This document shows, one piece after another, positions 9,051-17,955 of a stretch of 64,000 bases of DNA; position 1 is the stretch's first letter; each line of letters opens with the position of its first letter. The notes beneath the pieces are model-generated. The model saw only the letters and a program-made list of their open reading frames with translations. It had not been told where the DNA came from and made no database searches. The DNA comes from Nitrospirales bacterium (GTDB taxonomy: Bacteria; Nitrospirota; Nitrospiria; Nitrospirales; UBA8639), in assembly GCA_029261355.1 (NCBI GenBank), contig JAJDBM010000071.1, positions 1 through 64,000 of the forward strand, written 5' to 3'. The translations under genes and the position numbers were made by a program.

Positions 9051-9715
9051 GGTTAATTCAGGCCCATGGGGGAAGTGGAGTTAAAGTTGTTGAAAATTTC
9101 ATACCATCACTCCATACGTTCTTCAGAACAGACACTCATTATTAGGAAGATTCATAAAGGGCGGAAAATTACTCATCCGGAAACAGTTCAATAAGGGGGT
9201 AGGTTCCAGCGGAGAGGAAGCGGATTAATTCTAAAATTCTTTGAATATGAACAATCGTCTCTTGAGTAAAACTGCTGCACCTCTTTTGTCTGCCCCTGTT
9301 GTTTTTCAAGTTTGCCTTAATGGCAAGTCACTCGCCATCTGGTTGCAACAGTCATTTCTACTTACTTCAGCTTCAGGCTGGCTTCGTCGAATTTGTTAAG
9401 AATGACCACAGTAGACATCTGCTTCAAATCAAATTGTTCCAGAAACACATCCAGTCCGATAAGCAAGAAGGCTGATTGCCGAATTGTTCACATTTTGCAG
9501 TATCGATCGAAAAATCTCATAGAGTGAGATTGCAACATAAGATGAGAGGAAAAGTACATTCAATAGGTTCTTTGGGAGTGGTTGTTTTATGTAGATGAAC
9601 AGACAATATACCCCAACGAATGGCTTTCAAATTCTTTCTCTTGTTGCGGCTTAAGACCTTCTCCTTTTCTTCCGAATTAATCATCACACGTTATTAATCC
9701 AGGTATTTTCGCAAG
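9051..9715. other. Intergenic region between divergent ZIP and MerC units
   Basis: I see no gene on either strand in these 665 bases. A short dyad TGAAAATTTCA lies about 40 bases upstream of the ZIP start and could be part of a Fur/Zur operator. The remainder shows no clear RNA gene or repeat. Confidence 0.45.
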
Positions 9716-9859
9716 ATGAACTCAACTTTTCTTATTTCCCTTCTCATATTTCTTTCGATTGTAAGGCCTGCATTTGGGTTGGCCTTCCTCGGTCTCATGC
9801 TCATCTATTTTGCACTTCAATTACGTCATGTTCGACTCAATCCTTCGCTAAATACGTGA
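9716..9859 (+). CDS. 47-residue membrane protein, first member of a duplicated small family
   Basis: An ATG at 9716 opens a short frame ending in TGA at 9857-9859. It begins MNSTFLISLLIFLSIVRPAF, stays hydrophobic to about residue 36, and ends with a basic QLRHVRL tail. It overlaps or abuts the next merC-like gene (a GTG at 9856 overlaps its stop), as coupled genes do. It resembles the protein at 35161-35319: both have a hydrophobic start, then R/K-P-A, then LG, then LQLR-x-x-RL. No function is known to me; one transmembrane helix, or two in a hairpin, is likely. No strong ribosome site is seen. Confidence 0.6.
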   Translation: MNSTFLISLLIFLSIVRPAFGLAFLGLMLIYFALQLRHVRLNPSLNT

Positions 9860-9873
9860 GAACCAGAGGCGAG

Positions 9874-10299
9874 ATGAAATCCTTGCGGGTCAAACTGGCA
9901 AATACTGGCATTATGGCCTCTTCCTTATGCGCCATCGAATGCGCCATCACACCGTTTATTCTCATGGCCCTCCCATTTGTCACAGGAGGTGCCCAATGGC
10001 ATACGGGAATGGAACCTTCGGAGCCAGTTCACTTCCTTGAATGGGTCATGATTGGGTTCGTTGGACTTTTTGCCTTTAGTGGAGTCGTGTTGACATTTCC
10101 TTCACATAAACAATGGAAGCCAGTGATAATCTTAGCCATCGGATTTAGTATCTTACTGTTTAGCCGATTAGGCCCACTTGAACATTCGATGATAGAAACA
10201 GTCATCACATTCCTAGGAACAGGGATAATGATTTGGGCTGGCATGCTGAATCGACGACTGATGCAACCTTGCCCCTGCCATTCTCATCACACCTCCTAA
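9874..10299 (+). CDS. Second MerC-domain membrane protein
   Basis: A 141-residue paralogue of the protein at 7139. It carries GIMASSLCAIECAITPFIL in helix one, with the same CxxxC-before-Pro signature, and has four membrane helices. The tail ends CPCHSHHTS, which can bind metal. Start ATG 9874 follows GAGGCGAG closely; GTG at 9856 is an alternative that overlaps the small upstream gene. It is likely cotranscribed with that gene and divergent from the ZIP gene. MerC proteins transport mercury or related soft divalent ions; here zinc is suggested only by the neighbours. Confidence 0.82.
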   Translation: MKSLRVKLANTGIMASSLCAIECAITPFILMALPFVTGGAQWHTGMEPSEPVHFLEWVMIGFVGLFAFSGVVLTFPSHKQWKPVIILAIGFSILLFSRLGPLEHSMIETVITFLGTGIMIWAGMLNRRLMQPCPCHSHHTS

Positions 10300-10653
10300 T
10301 CATATCGTCAAATTAACGACACAAGTCAGAAAGGAAGGACACTACTTCTCTAGCCGTGTGTTCTTTCTACCCACACTGCTTCCTGTCAAAATTAATAGGC
10401 CGTCGACCGAAATTTTCGATCATTCAAGGCCTGCATAAGGTGGAAGCCAAGCAGAAACAGAATATGTGTCAGTCTATGCAGCCAGAGAATCCGTTGCACC
10501 TATGCCGATGACACATAGCTTTCGATGTAAGACTCACAACTCCAGGTCGACAGATGCGACCCTTCGGGTCGTTTAGAAAGCACATGATTGAGGGGAGGGG
10601 TGCCTTGTCCGCACCAAAGATCACTGATAGGACGGAGATAGGGACTCATCATT
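10300..10653. other. Intergenic stretch with hairpins, no clear gene
   Basis: A 35-codon minus-strand frame (GTG near 10490) encodes a hydrophobic stretch containing LHRLTHILFLLGFHLMQAL and may be a gene remnant. A compact hairpin (CGACCC, TTC, GGGTCG) lies near 10555-10570, and a CGAAATTTTCG dyad near 10408. None is convincing alone. Confidence 0.35.
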
Positions 10654-10884
10654 TCATTTTCGATTTTTAGTCATTTCGTCGCCTGCACGACGGAACCAGG
10701 CGATCGTTCGCTGAAGATGATCGGCTCCATAGAGCCTTGCAAACTCTCTGGTCCTTGCCTGCTTGTCATCTTGCAATTCAGTCAAGCGTTCGCGGATATA
10801 CGTGGATGTCAACTGGATTTTGCAACGAACCTCGATACAGTGTCGCCATTGCTCGTACGAAAGAGGAATGACGTCATCGCTCAT
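10654..10884 (-). CDS. Small conserved-type protein of unknown function
   Basis: This 76-residue soluble protein is not recognised. It is charged and helical, beginning MSDDVIPLSYEQWRHCIEV and containing ERLTELQDDKQARTREFARL. Its start overlaps the stop of the 230-residue gene upstream by four bases, so the two are translationally coupled and probably form a functional pair. Both lie downstream of the COG0523 metallochaperone gene in the same direction. Confidence 0.65.
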   Translation of the reverse strand: MSDDVIPLSYEQWRHCIEVRCKIQLTSTYIRERLTELQDDKQARTREFARLYGADHLQRTIAWFRRAGDEMTKNRK

Positions 10885-11573
10885 GCTTGACTTGACCCTA
10901 GGAACGTATTGAAATTGGATGCCACTCGAAACGACAACTCGCGCCAGGCTGACGCAACATTCTCGGCTGGCACGACTGGTCGCGTGCCGTTATCCCAGTC
11001 AAGCAAGGTTGATCGTCGATACTCGATTCCCAATTGCTCGACGATGTTGACTTCGTAACGGTGTATCCAATCGATCAAATCCACGGTCAACGTTGCGCAC
11101 GCTTGTTGCTGGGATTCAGTCGGAGCGTTCAACGTCGGAAGATCGGTATCGGACCAGGGTGGGCGAGCCAGTGTCGCCTGTGTGGTATATCGAGGTTGAA
11201 ACGTGAAGCGGGGCAAGAAAATGCCACCCCGCTGATCATCTCCGTAGAATACACCAAACCCACGCGGCACAACACATCGTCCACGCGACAGCGCCAAGGT
11301 ATACACGCTCGAACAGTTTTCATAATCGGCCGGCGGCTCAATGCGGTCAAAGCCAATCTCAAGCAGCCAATTGCCTTCCGGTCGCAAAATATCGCGGCCC
11401 CAGCACCATACCTGTTGGCTGAACAAGCTCACCGCTTGTCGAAGGAGTTCGTCTTCCATGCGTTCGTGATCATTTGCTCGAAGTGCAGTTGACATTTCAG
11501 TTGGCCCTGGCTTGGCTACGACTGACTCATATTTTCTGGGTATTGGTTGAGGTAACAAGGTGCGACCTGCCAT
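10881..11573 (-). CDS. Unknown protein downstream of the COG0523 GTPase
   Basis: A soluble protein of up to 230 residues that I do not recognise. It has Trp- and Cys-containing motifs (QVWCWGRDIL), a central RGRCVVPRGFGVFYGDD segment and an all-helical tail. The start is uncertain: MAGRTLL at 11573 or MSTALRAN at 11495, neither with a clear ribosome site. It follows the COG0523 gene by about 70 bases and overlaps the next small gene. Position suggests a partner or client of the metallochaperone, but nothing in the sequence proves it. Confidence 0.65.
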   Translation of the reverse strand: MAGRTLLPQPIPRKYESVVAKPGPTEMSTALRANDHERMEDELLRQAVSLFSQQVWCWGRDILRPEGNWLLEIGFDRIEPPADYENCSSVYTLALSRGRCVVPRGFGVFYGDDQRGGIFLPRFTFQPRYTTQATLARPPWSDTDLPTLNAPTESQQQACATLTVDLIDWIHRYEVNIVEQLGIEYRRSTLLDWDNGTRPVVPAENVASAWRELSFRVASNFNTFLGSSQA

Positions 11574-11641
11574 GCATTTTGCTGGTTTTTTTCAGTGGGA
11601 TCAGAAAAAGTTCCATGGCACCTATTTTTTCGTTGAGGATG

Positions 11642-13219
11642 TTACGGCGAGATTGCCCTCTCGGTACCAATGTCAAGAATGACATCGCCCATAGTCGCCT
11701 TCCAGTAGTCAATGCCCTTTGCAAACTCATCATCCGAAAGCAGACACTCATCCAGCACGGTCTGAATGGATTGGTGATTAAGATTTTTCCCAATAAACAC
11801 CAGCTCCTGCCGGCGATCCCCCCAAGGGGCTACCCAATCCTTGCAAAGGCTAGATTGTTCTTCCTTCGTCCCACGGTAGGATTTCGATTCTAGCGCAGTC
11901 CACACACCACCAGGAGTCATCGTCACGAGATTCCCCGCATGGCTGAATGTCGTCATCAGGTCATGCGTATCAGCGAGCCACAAGAATCCCTTGGCACGGA
12001 TCAATTGCCCTAGTCCTTCGGTACGGGTTTTTTGTCGATCATACGCCATCTCTTGGAGCTCTTCGAGGGAACGTTTTGACTTGAGGCTTTCCCCTTCCAT
12101 TTGTTTTGCGTCATCATTATGCTCCATTTCGTCGCCGTTAGCGTTGCCAGAAGCCTGATCTTCTAGCTCCTCCGAGTCATCATCATAAGCATCATAGTAC
12201 ACGAAAAATTTGTGGAGGAATCCCCGGCCGAAGCGTTCGGGGTGAAAGGGGCGACGGGCGCGATACACAAAGGACGTGATCCCAAACCGAGCGGAATGCC
12301 GAGTTTCACTCGCCACGGGAAGCACCACTTTCGAAACGTCCGACTGGAATGTACGACGTAGTATGGTGATTGTCGCGCAACACGGATCTTGTCCTTTGGA
12401 TTCCTTTTCGGCACAACAGCTTTCAAGTGCGACTCCTTGCGGCTCCTCCTGATTATCCTCGTTGAAGATGCCTGCAAAACGTGTCAACTGCTCATCAAAA
12501 GCGCTCGGGGTATAGAGGCGAGTGTCAACAACCTCCATGACCGGGATTTGCGAGTTCCGACACGGTATCAGCTTGGCCTTCGAATTTAACAACAAGACGC
12601 GGTCTTGAATGCTTTGAAGCTGTACGTCATTAACCAAGTCGGTCTTATTGAGCACCACAACATTCGAGTATTCGATTTGCTCAGCCAAGAGTTGCGACAA
12701 GTTCTCCTGGGAGGGCCCAAGCCAGAGCGGTTTGTCCTCTACCATGCTGGAAGCATCGACGACAGTGACGCATGTGTCCAATCGAGCGACTTGCCCTAAC
12801 ATAGGCGTGTCGGCATGTGCGTTTTCATGGTCATGGTCGTCCTCACAATCTGTGAACAGCTTGGCAATTTGGGCTGGTTCCGAAACGCCGGAGCCTTCAA
12901 TAAGCATGTAGTCAAAATTTTTCGACGCTGCCAGCTTAGTGATTTGTTCTACGACATCGTTTTGAAGACTGCAACACACGCAGCCATTCTGCATGGCCAC
13001 GACTTCATCGGATTGAACGATAGAGCTTTGTTCGACTAACGATTGATCGATATTGAGTTCAGCCATGTCGTTCACAATGACCGCGCATCGAAAAGGTTGA
13101 GTTTCCGAGTGCTTGGTGTGCAGGATGTGTTTTAATAAGGTCGTTTTGCCCGCACCTAAGAATCCACTGAGTACGGTGACCGGCAGCTTTCCATCATCGT
13201 TTGTCGTATTCAGGACCAT
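11642..13219 (-). CDS. COG0523/CobW-family GTPase metallochaperone
   Basis: The protein is about 525 residues. The N-terminal G3E GTPase domain has Walker A GFLGAGKTTLLKHIL, the metal-binding GCVCCSL (CxCC) loop, EGSGVSEP and guanine motif NKTD. An acidic-His insert (DCEDDHDHENAHAD) and a CC-rich insert (ESCCAEKESKGQDPCCA) follow. The C-terminal CobW_C domain spans about residues 330-520 and is split by a long acidic linker. COG0523 proteins use GTP to deliver metal to client enzymes, and the zinc subgroup (ZagA/ZigA/ZNG1) is usually Zur-controlled. ATG at 13219 is chosen because AAGGAGG lies directly before it; the frame stays open to 13303. Total length exceeds the usual 320-400 because of the inserts. 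Confidence 0.88.
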   Translation of the reverse strand: MVLNTTNDDGKLPVTVLSGFLGAGKTTLLKHILHTKHSETQPFRCAVIVNDMAELNIDQSLVEQSSIVQSDEVVAMQNGCVCCSLQNDVVEQITKLAASKNFDYMLIEGSGVSEPAQIAKLFTDCEDDHDHENAHADTPMLGQVARLDTCVTVVDASSMVEDKPLWLGPSQENLSQLLAEQIEYSNVVVLNKTDLVNDVQLQSIQDRVLLLNSKAKLIPCRNSQIPVMEVVDTRLYTPSAFDEQLTRFAGIFNEDNQEEPQGVALESCCAEKESKGQDPCCATITILRRTFQSDVSKVVLPVASETRHSARFGITSFVYRARRPFHPERFGRGFLHKFFVYYDAYDDDSEELEDQASGNANGDEMEHNDDAKQMEGESLKSKRSLEELQEMAYDRQKTRTEGLGQLIRAKGFLWLADTHDLMTTFSHAGNLVTMTPGGVWTALESKSYRGTKEEQSSLCKDWVAPWGDRRQELVFIGKNLNHQSIQTVLDECLLSDDEFAKGIDYWKATMGDVILDIGTERAISP

Positions 13220-13379
13220 TCTCCTCCTTCTGCTATCAGGGGGATATCCCAACAGCCGTTCATTAACAGAACCGAACTCTAGATTTGATAAGTCATCCGA
13301 CATTCTGCTTATAAATAATTTTAGGAGTAACCATGTGCAACTCTGAATCCATCATGAAAAACAATGAACTCATTAAGCC

Positions 13380-13694
13380 TCAGCGCTCGCCATGTGAATG
13401 CCCTCCATGCGAATGGCAATCATGTCCACAACCCTGTATACCTAACCCGCCACCGTGAATGTTTTTGAGGGTGGGAGGAGGAGCCATCATGCCTGGTGGA
13501 GGATCTGATGCCGCTCGGCTATGGGCCATGACATCAGCCCCTGCCGAAAATACCGAAAGGATCTTTTCCAACGGTGCCCCACATTCGTGACAAGCTGACA
13601 CGGGGTCATCAGACATGTTTTGCCAAAAGGCAAATCGCTTATGACAAAACAACGACTTCAAACAGTAGGCGGCTTGGTATTCATAGATTGGCAT
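13380..13694 (-). CDS. FmdB-type zinc-ribbon protein with histidine-rich tail
   Basis: About 104 residues. The N-terminus MPIYEYQ and the CHECGAPLEKILSVF segment mark the FmdB regulatory-domain/zinc-ribbon family. The usual first CxxC knuckle is replaced by widely spaced Cys (YCLKSLFC), while the second CxxC is intact. The C-terminus is a Gly/His/Cys tail (GCGHDCHSHGGHSHGER) suited to binding zinc or copper. ATG at 13694 follows GGGGAAG by three bases. It lies between the COG0523 gene and the divergent His-rich gene, which supports a zinc-storage or zinc-handling role. A second FmdB-type gene, without the His tail, lies at 45298. Confidence 0.78.
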   Translation of the reverse strand: MPIYEYQAAYCLKSLFCHKRFAFWQNMSDDPVSACHECGAPLEKILSVFSAGADVMAHSRAASDPPPGMMAPPPTLKNIHGGGLGIQGCGHDCHSHGGHSHGER

Positions 13695-13742
13695 ATACTT
13701 CCCCTGGTTCGTAGGAATACCTTGCTTCAGCCAATTGAACAA

Positions 13743-13767
13743 GATTCATCCAACTACTGGATGAATC
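13743..13767. promoter_or_regulatory. Long inverted repeat between divergent zinc-type genes
   Basis: GATTCATCCA, a five-base centre and TGGATGAATC form a perfect 10-bp inverted repeat. It sits 49 bases upstream of the FmdB-type gene and about 130 upstream of the His-rich gene on the other strand. It has no T-run, so an operator serving both promoters is more likely than a terminator. Confidence 0.5.
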
Positions 13768-13899
13768 AAGTCAACCAACAGTCGAAATCGACAGATGAAA
13801 TGTTTTCTATACCTCATCGGTTACTTGACAAAGAGAGGGGAATTACTTAGAGTCAATTATTGTCGGTCCGTTAACTTATGTCAAAGAAAAGGACTACTT

Positions 13900-14247
13900 A
13901 TGAGTGAACACCGCATTCATGATGATCATCCGCACACTCACGGTCCGGCTTGCGGACACACCGCAATTAAACATGGGGACCATCAAGATTATTTACATGA
14001 TGGACATCTACATTTTCCGCACGACGAACATGTGGATGAACATGTGATTGCCGTGGGAGAAGCAAATCCTGCTGACTGTACACCCAATCATTCATGTGGT
14101 TCTCACGATACCGCGCACGTTCACGGTTCGTCATGTGGACATGAAGCGATACCTCATGGCGATCATGTCGATTATCTAGTTGACGGTCATTTACATCATC
14201 CTCATGAAACCCATTGTGACGACCATGGGTTGGTTCAAGTCGGCTAA
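13900..14247 (+). CDS. Histidine-rich protein with two copies of a CGHxAIxHGDHxDYL repeat
   Basis: A 115-residue soluble protein, about a quarter histidine. It contains two copies of one module, CGHTAIKHGDHQDYLHDGHL and CGHEAIPHGDHVDYLVDGHL, each followed by a PH-x-x-H run, joined by an acidic linker with a CTPNHSCGSH stretch. The module also occurs as a tail or stand-alone protein beside cation-diffusion facilitators and Zur targets in other bacteria, which suggests a zinc buffer or chaperone. ATG at 13900 has AAAAGGA six bases upstream. A strong terminator follows the stop. No signal peptide is seen, so it is probably cytosolic. Confidence 0.85.
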   Translation: MSEHRIHDDHPHTHGPACGHTAIKHGDHQDYLHDGHLHFPHDEHVDEHVIAVGEANPADCTPNHSCGSHDTAHVHGSSCGHEAIPHGDHVDYLVDGHLHHPHETHCDDHGLVQVG

Positions 14248-14272
14248 CATCCGATCAATAAGCGTGTCCCCT

Positions 14273-14303
14273 GTGCGCCCTTCAAGGCGCACGGGCCGTT
14301 TTC
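14273..14303 (+). terminator. Rho-independent terminator after the His-rich gene
   Basis: GTGCGCC, a six-base loop and GGCGCAC form a perfect GC-rich 7-bp stem, followed by a T-rich tract (GTTTTCTTCC). It lies about 25 bases after the stop codon at 14247. Confidence 0.85.
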
Positions 14304-14331
14304 TTCCTCGTATTCAATCAATCTTTGCTAA

Positions 14332-14670
14332 CTACATAGATGCCAGCAAAGCCCTAATCAAATGTGAAGCCTCCGACTGGCGAGCGATCCAATAGTCAAC
14401 AGCTTTGGGTTTATTAGCGCACAGCATGTGATGGAGAATGACATCAGCTAAGGTTTCCGCTCGAGACGCCCATCGCAAACGCTCTCCGACTGTTCGATGG
14501 TTTTGTGCAAATTCCCAAGCCTGCTGGTAATAGACGACAAAAGTCACCCAATCACTTCCTATATCACGTTCGAAACGCCACGCGTCATACTTTGTCGACG
14601 TGGAACCCTGTCCAACGTTCTTTCTTTTCACATACTCATCATCATAGCCCGCATTCTGAGGAAACCTCAC
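14332..14670 (-). CDS. Small soluble protein of unknown function
   Basis: GTG at 14670, preceded by AGGAGGAGG, starts a 112-residue protein that is not recognised. It begins VRFPQNAGYDDEYVKRKNVG and is rich in Trp, Arg and aromatic residues (WRFERDIGSDWVTFVVYYQQ), with a helical C-terminal half. The open frame continues upstream to 14832, but that part lacks a ribosome site and is not protein-like. It converges with the His-rich gene. The very strong Shine-Dalgarno suggests good expression. Confidence 0.65.
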   Translation of the reverse strand: MRFPQNAGYDDEYVKRKNVGQGSTSTKYDAWRFERDIGSDWVTFVVYYQQAWEFAQNHRTVGERLRWASRAETLADVILHHMLCANKPKAVDYWIARQSEASHLIRALLASM

Positions 14671-15490
14671 AATCCTCCTCCTTTCCAATAAAAAAAAGAC
14701 TCTGACTTCGCCCCTTATATCTGTAATAGGCAGACCGATTAAGAGAATCTCCTGTGACCGACTACTCGAAAGCATGGGAAGGTCCTTAGAAATTGTCTGG
14801 ATGCATCTCAAGCATAGGAGCAGGATGACCAATTTCCCTTCCCCCCGCCAAATTAGATAGTGGATTCTGGATGCTCAACCCCGACTGTTCAATCAGTTTC
14901 TGATGAATGGCCTAGTCGTTCCCATATTCGACTAAAATTTGGATTCCAACAGTCTCTCTTCCTAGAAAAATCGTGAGGCCTCTCAAGGCTTGTGATCGAA
15001 GTGCGAAAACACATTGCTGAAGTCACTTTGTGTATAAAATCAACTATTAGTGATCGCAAACAGACTGGTCATAAAAAAATTGTGAGGAAGAAACAAAAGG
15101 GAGGGTACAAGACTTGTAGAATTTTATAACCATGACACAGAAGGAGGAAGTCGTTTTAAAGAAAAACTTAGTTTCATAAACTCTGGGTTTAGTGAGGTCC
15201 GAACTCAGAGATTAGACTACGTTTTACCCAGGCTTAGTCATACTTCTATGAATACCGTCAACTTTTGCATCACAAGAACTTGGCCTTAGAATTCAGGTGA
15301 TTAAATATTGCTTGCTTAAACATGGTGAGTAAGTGGTGCTTGGCCTTGGCACTGTTATGGTCAAGGGCCATACAGAAAAATCGAGATGTCCTTTCTCCCA
15401 CTGACCAAGACAATCATCAGACTCCCAGAAAATATCCCTTGTCCTTTAACCGAATCAGTCTTCACCACTATCGACAAAGGAGGGTTAGCT
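14671..15490. other. Intergenic stretch without a recognised gene
   Basis: About 820 bases with only short frames. An inverted repeat with a 9-bp stem including one G-T pair (CTCTGGGTT ... AACTCAGAG, about 15180-15209) is the only clear structure. No RNA gene is evident to me. The last 150 bases carry an open frame upstream of MWYRKREW, but the ribosome site decides the start at 15491. Confidence 0.4.
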
Positions 15491-16126
15491 ATGTGGTACC
15501 GGAAACGCGAATGGTGTTTTGTCGTGGCAGTCATATTGCTGTGTTTGGTCACGTTGACGGGGCCAACCAACGCCACCGATTCTTGGGAAGTCTCCGGTCA
15601 GAAGTCTTTGGTTGACCCGCTCTCCTCTTCTGAGCATGAAGCATTCAAAAAACACAGAAAAAAAGTTCACTGTTTCGGAGGCAGATGCGCACATCGTAAG
15701 GCTGTAAAGTTTTTGGGTAATGTTTGTTGGGATATGTCAATTTCCGCCTTGGGAGATACGCCGATTTCGATGGAACTTGATGCGACCCATATGGGGGGAG
15801 GACACTTTATGTTGAACGGTGTGCTCGGGGCGATTGAAGAAGGTGAGGACAAAGTCGAGTTCAGTTTAGTTCGAGGAAACTCGGAGGTCGTTGAGGGCAA
15901 GCGTCGGTTGAGCCTCGACAACACGACGGGCGAAGTGTTCGACGACCCATTTTTAGGAAACAATCTCCAAGGAAACGGAGCCGTGCTCTACAACCTGGTG
16001 CTTGTCCCCAAAACCCTGGATGGCCGTGGCTTTGGTGGCGCATGGCAGACGGGGAATTTAGAGGATCTTAATGTATTATTTTTTTTGAGGAAGTGTCTGT
16101 CAACAAGATTCCCTGTAGAAATGTGA
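15491..16126 (+). CDS. Secreted protein of unknown function
   Basis: A 211-residue protein that begins MWYRKREWCFVVAVILLCLV, a classical signal peptide with probable cleavage after TNA-T near residue 30. AAGGAGG eight bases upstream decides the start. The mature part has three scattered Cys (HCFGGRCAH and NVCWD) and a predicted beta-rich core (GGGHFMLNGVLGAIEEG), as in small lipocalin-like or calycin folds. That fold assignment is only an impression. pyrC follows 33 bases later on the same strand, but no functional link is evident. Confidence 0.7.
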   Translation: MWYRKREWCFVVAVILLCLVTLTGPTNATDSWEVSGQKSLVDPLSSSEHEAFKKHRKKVHCFGGRCAHRKAVKFLGNVCWDMSISALGDTPISMELDATHMGGGHFMLNGVLGAIEEGEDKVEFSLVRGNSEVVEGKRRLSLDNTTGEVFDDPFLGNNLQGNGAVLYNLVLVPKTLDGRGFGGAWQTGNLEDLNVLFFLRKCLSTRFPVEM

Positions 16127-16159
16127 CTTGGCGATGAGAATAAAGTTGAGGATCGTCTC

Positions 16160-17491
16160 GTGAGTCATTTTGATCTTATTCTGAAAAAAGGTACTGCTAT
16201 CTTACCCGGCTATACAGGGCCGGCGGATATCGCTGTACACAATGGTAAAATTGCTTCCATTGGACATTTCGATCATGGTCAATCTTCGGAAATCATTGAT
16301 TGCACCGGCCTTCATATTCTCCCAGGAGTTATCGACACACAAGTCCATTTTCGTGACCCAGGCGCGGACCACAAAGAAACACTGGCAACAGGAACGAAAG
16401 CTGCCGCTGCAGGAGGGGTGACAGCGATCTTTGACATGCCAAACACCAACCCATTAACACTCACACCCGATACCCTGGCTGATAAAATGTCCCGCGCACA
16501 AAAATATGCGTTTGTCGATTACGCATTTTATTTAGGGGGCAGCGCTTCCAATGCCGAACAACTTGCCAATTGGGAAAATTCGCCAGGCGTCTGTGGCATT
16601 AAAATTTTTATGGGAGCGAGTACAGGTCAATTATTGTCTTCCTCAGATGAGGAAATCTTAGCCATTCTTCAGCATGGGAAACGAGTTGTTGCTGTCCATG
16701 CTGAAGATGAAATGATCATGAATCAAAATAAGATTGATATTCTTGGCAATCAAACAGATGTCAGACTTCATTCAACATGGCGCTCTTCTGAGTCTTGTCT
16801 ATCGGCAACCAATAGGCTGTTAAGGCTAGCACGCGCTGCGAAACGACGAGTCCATGTACTGCATATTACAACAAAAGAAGAAATGGAAATTCTCTCACAG
16901 CATAAAGATATTGCGAGCGTTGAAGTTTTGCCCAATCACCTGACACTGCATGCTCCAGACTGCTATGAACGACTTGGCAGTAAGGCACAACAAAACCCTC
17001 CTATTCGTGAAAAAGAGCACCAAGACGCTTTGTGGAAAGCTCTAAATGAAGGGGTCGTCGATATTGTTGGATCGGATCATGCGCCACACACTCTTGAAGA
17101 AAAAACCCTTCCGTATCCTCAATCACCAAGTGGCACACCTGGCGTGCAGACACTTGTCCCAGTCATGCTCAATCACGTGAATGAGGGGCGTATCACATTG
17201 GAACGTTTCGTTGATCTCGTCTGTTATGGACCACAGCGTATTCACCAAATTGCCAACAAAGGTCGCATTGCACGCGGATATGATGCTGATTTTACGATTG
17301 TGGATATGAAGGCCAAGCGCACCATTACGAATACCCAACAACACTCCAAATCAAAATGGACGCCGTATGATGGAATGGATGTCACAGGATGGCCTATCGT
17401 CACCGTCCTACGTGGGAATATCATTATGCGGGATGATGAACTGCATGGCGCTCCAAAAGGCCAAGCCGTACAATTTCGGGAAGCGCTCTAA
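16160..17491 (+). CDS. pyrC: Dihydroorotase, class I
   Basis: 443 residues, typical for class I dihydroorotase, which cyclises carbamoyl aspartate to dihydroorotate in pyrimidine synthesis. The metal-site order is DTQVHFRDPG near residue 60, KIFMGAS with the lysine that can be carbamylated, HAEDE, HVLHITT and GSDHAPHTLEEK near residue 305. The first His of the usual HxH is Gln (QVH), a variant known from several bacterial dihydroorotases. The start is GTG at 16160. It is not in a pyrimidine operon here. Allantoinase is less likely because of the DMPNTNP and DHAPH contexts. Confidence 0.92.
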   Translation: MSHFDLILKKGTAILPGYTGPADIAVHNGKIASIGHFDHGQSSEIIDCTGLHILPGVIDTQVHFRDPGADHKETLATGTKAAAAGGVTAIFDMPNTNPLTLTPDTLADKMSRAQKYAFVDYAFYLGGSASNAEQLANWENSPGVCGIKIFMGASTGQLLSSSDEEILAILQHGKRVVAVHAEDEMIMNQNKIDILGNQTDVRLHSTWRSSESCLSATNRLLRLARAAKRRVHVLHITTKEEMEILSQHKDIASVEVLPNHLTLHAPDCYERLGSKAQQNPPIREKEHQDALWKALNEGVVDIVGSDHAPHTLEEKTLPYPQSPSGTPGVQTLVPVMLNHVNEGRITLERFVDLVCYGPQRIHQIANKGRIARGYDADFTIVDMKAKRTITNTQQHSKSKWTPYDGMDVTGWPIVTVLRGNIIMRDDELHGAPKGQAVQFREAL

Positions 17492-17955
17492 CGCTCTATT
17501 CCGAAAGTGGGCGAGTGAAAACTCTTTCTTGTGGTCATACCATCAAGTTGTCCTTTGTTTTTGAAGCATATGGCAGATAACCGTTCTTTGGCCGATTGCG
17601 ACCATCGGCTCCTCACCCTACGCAGACTGACAGTTTCTTCCAGATGGTCTTTTTGAATTAGTTTTTTTCGTTTCTTATGAAATACAAAAACAGTGTGTTC
17701 TATAAATGCTATTAACCATACATTTTAGGTAGATTCCTATTTCTGGTTTTTCCGCAAAGCAAAAATTCAAATGAACCCAACTACCTTCGTGTGATGTTTG
17801 CTTACGTACGCTCGTTCGTTTTTTCTCAGTCACGTGATCTCGCTTCTAAGGCTAGAGTCTGCCTCCGTGAAGGAGTTGGGCGCTCTGGACTCATCCTCCC
17901 GCGGAACGCCCAACTTTCTAAGTGGCTCTTGCCTACAGTGATTCCTTCAGACATC
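17492..17955. other. Intergenic region between convergent pyrC and the PEP-CTERM gene
   Basis: No gene is visible in about 460 bases. A short hairpin (GCCGAT, seven-base loop, ATCGGC at 17591-17609) lies 100 bases after pyrC and may end its transcript, though a T-run is lacking. Confidence 0.4.
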
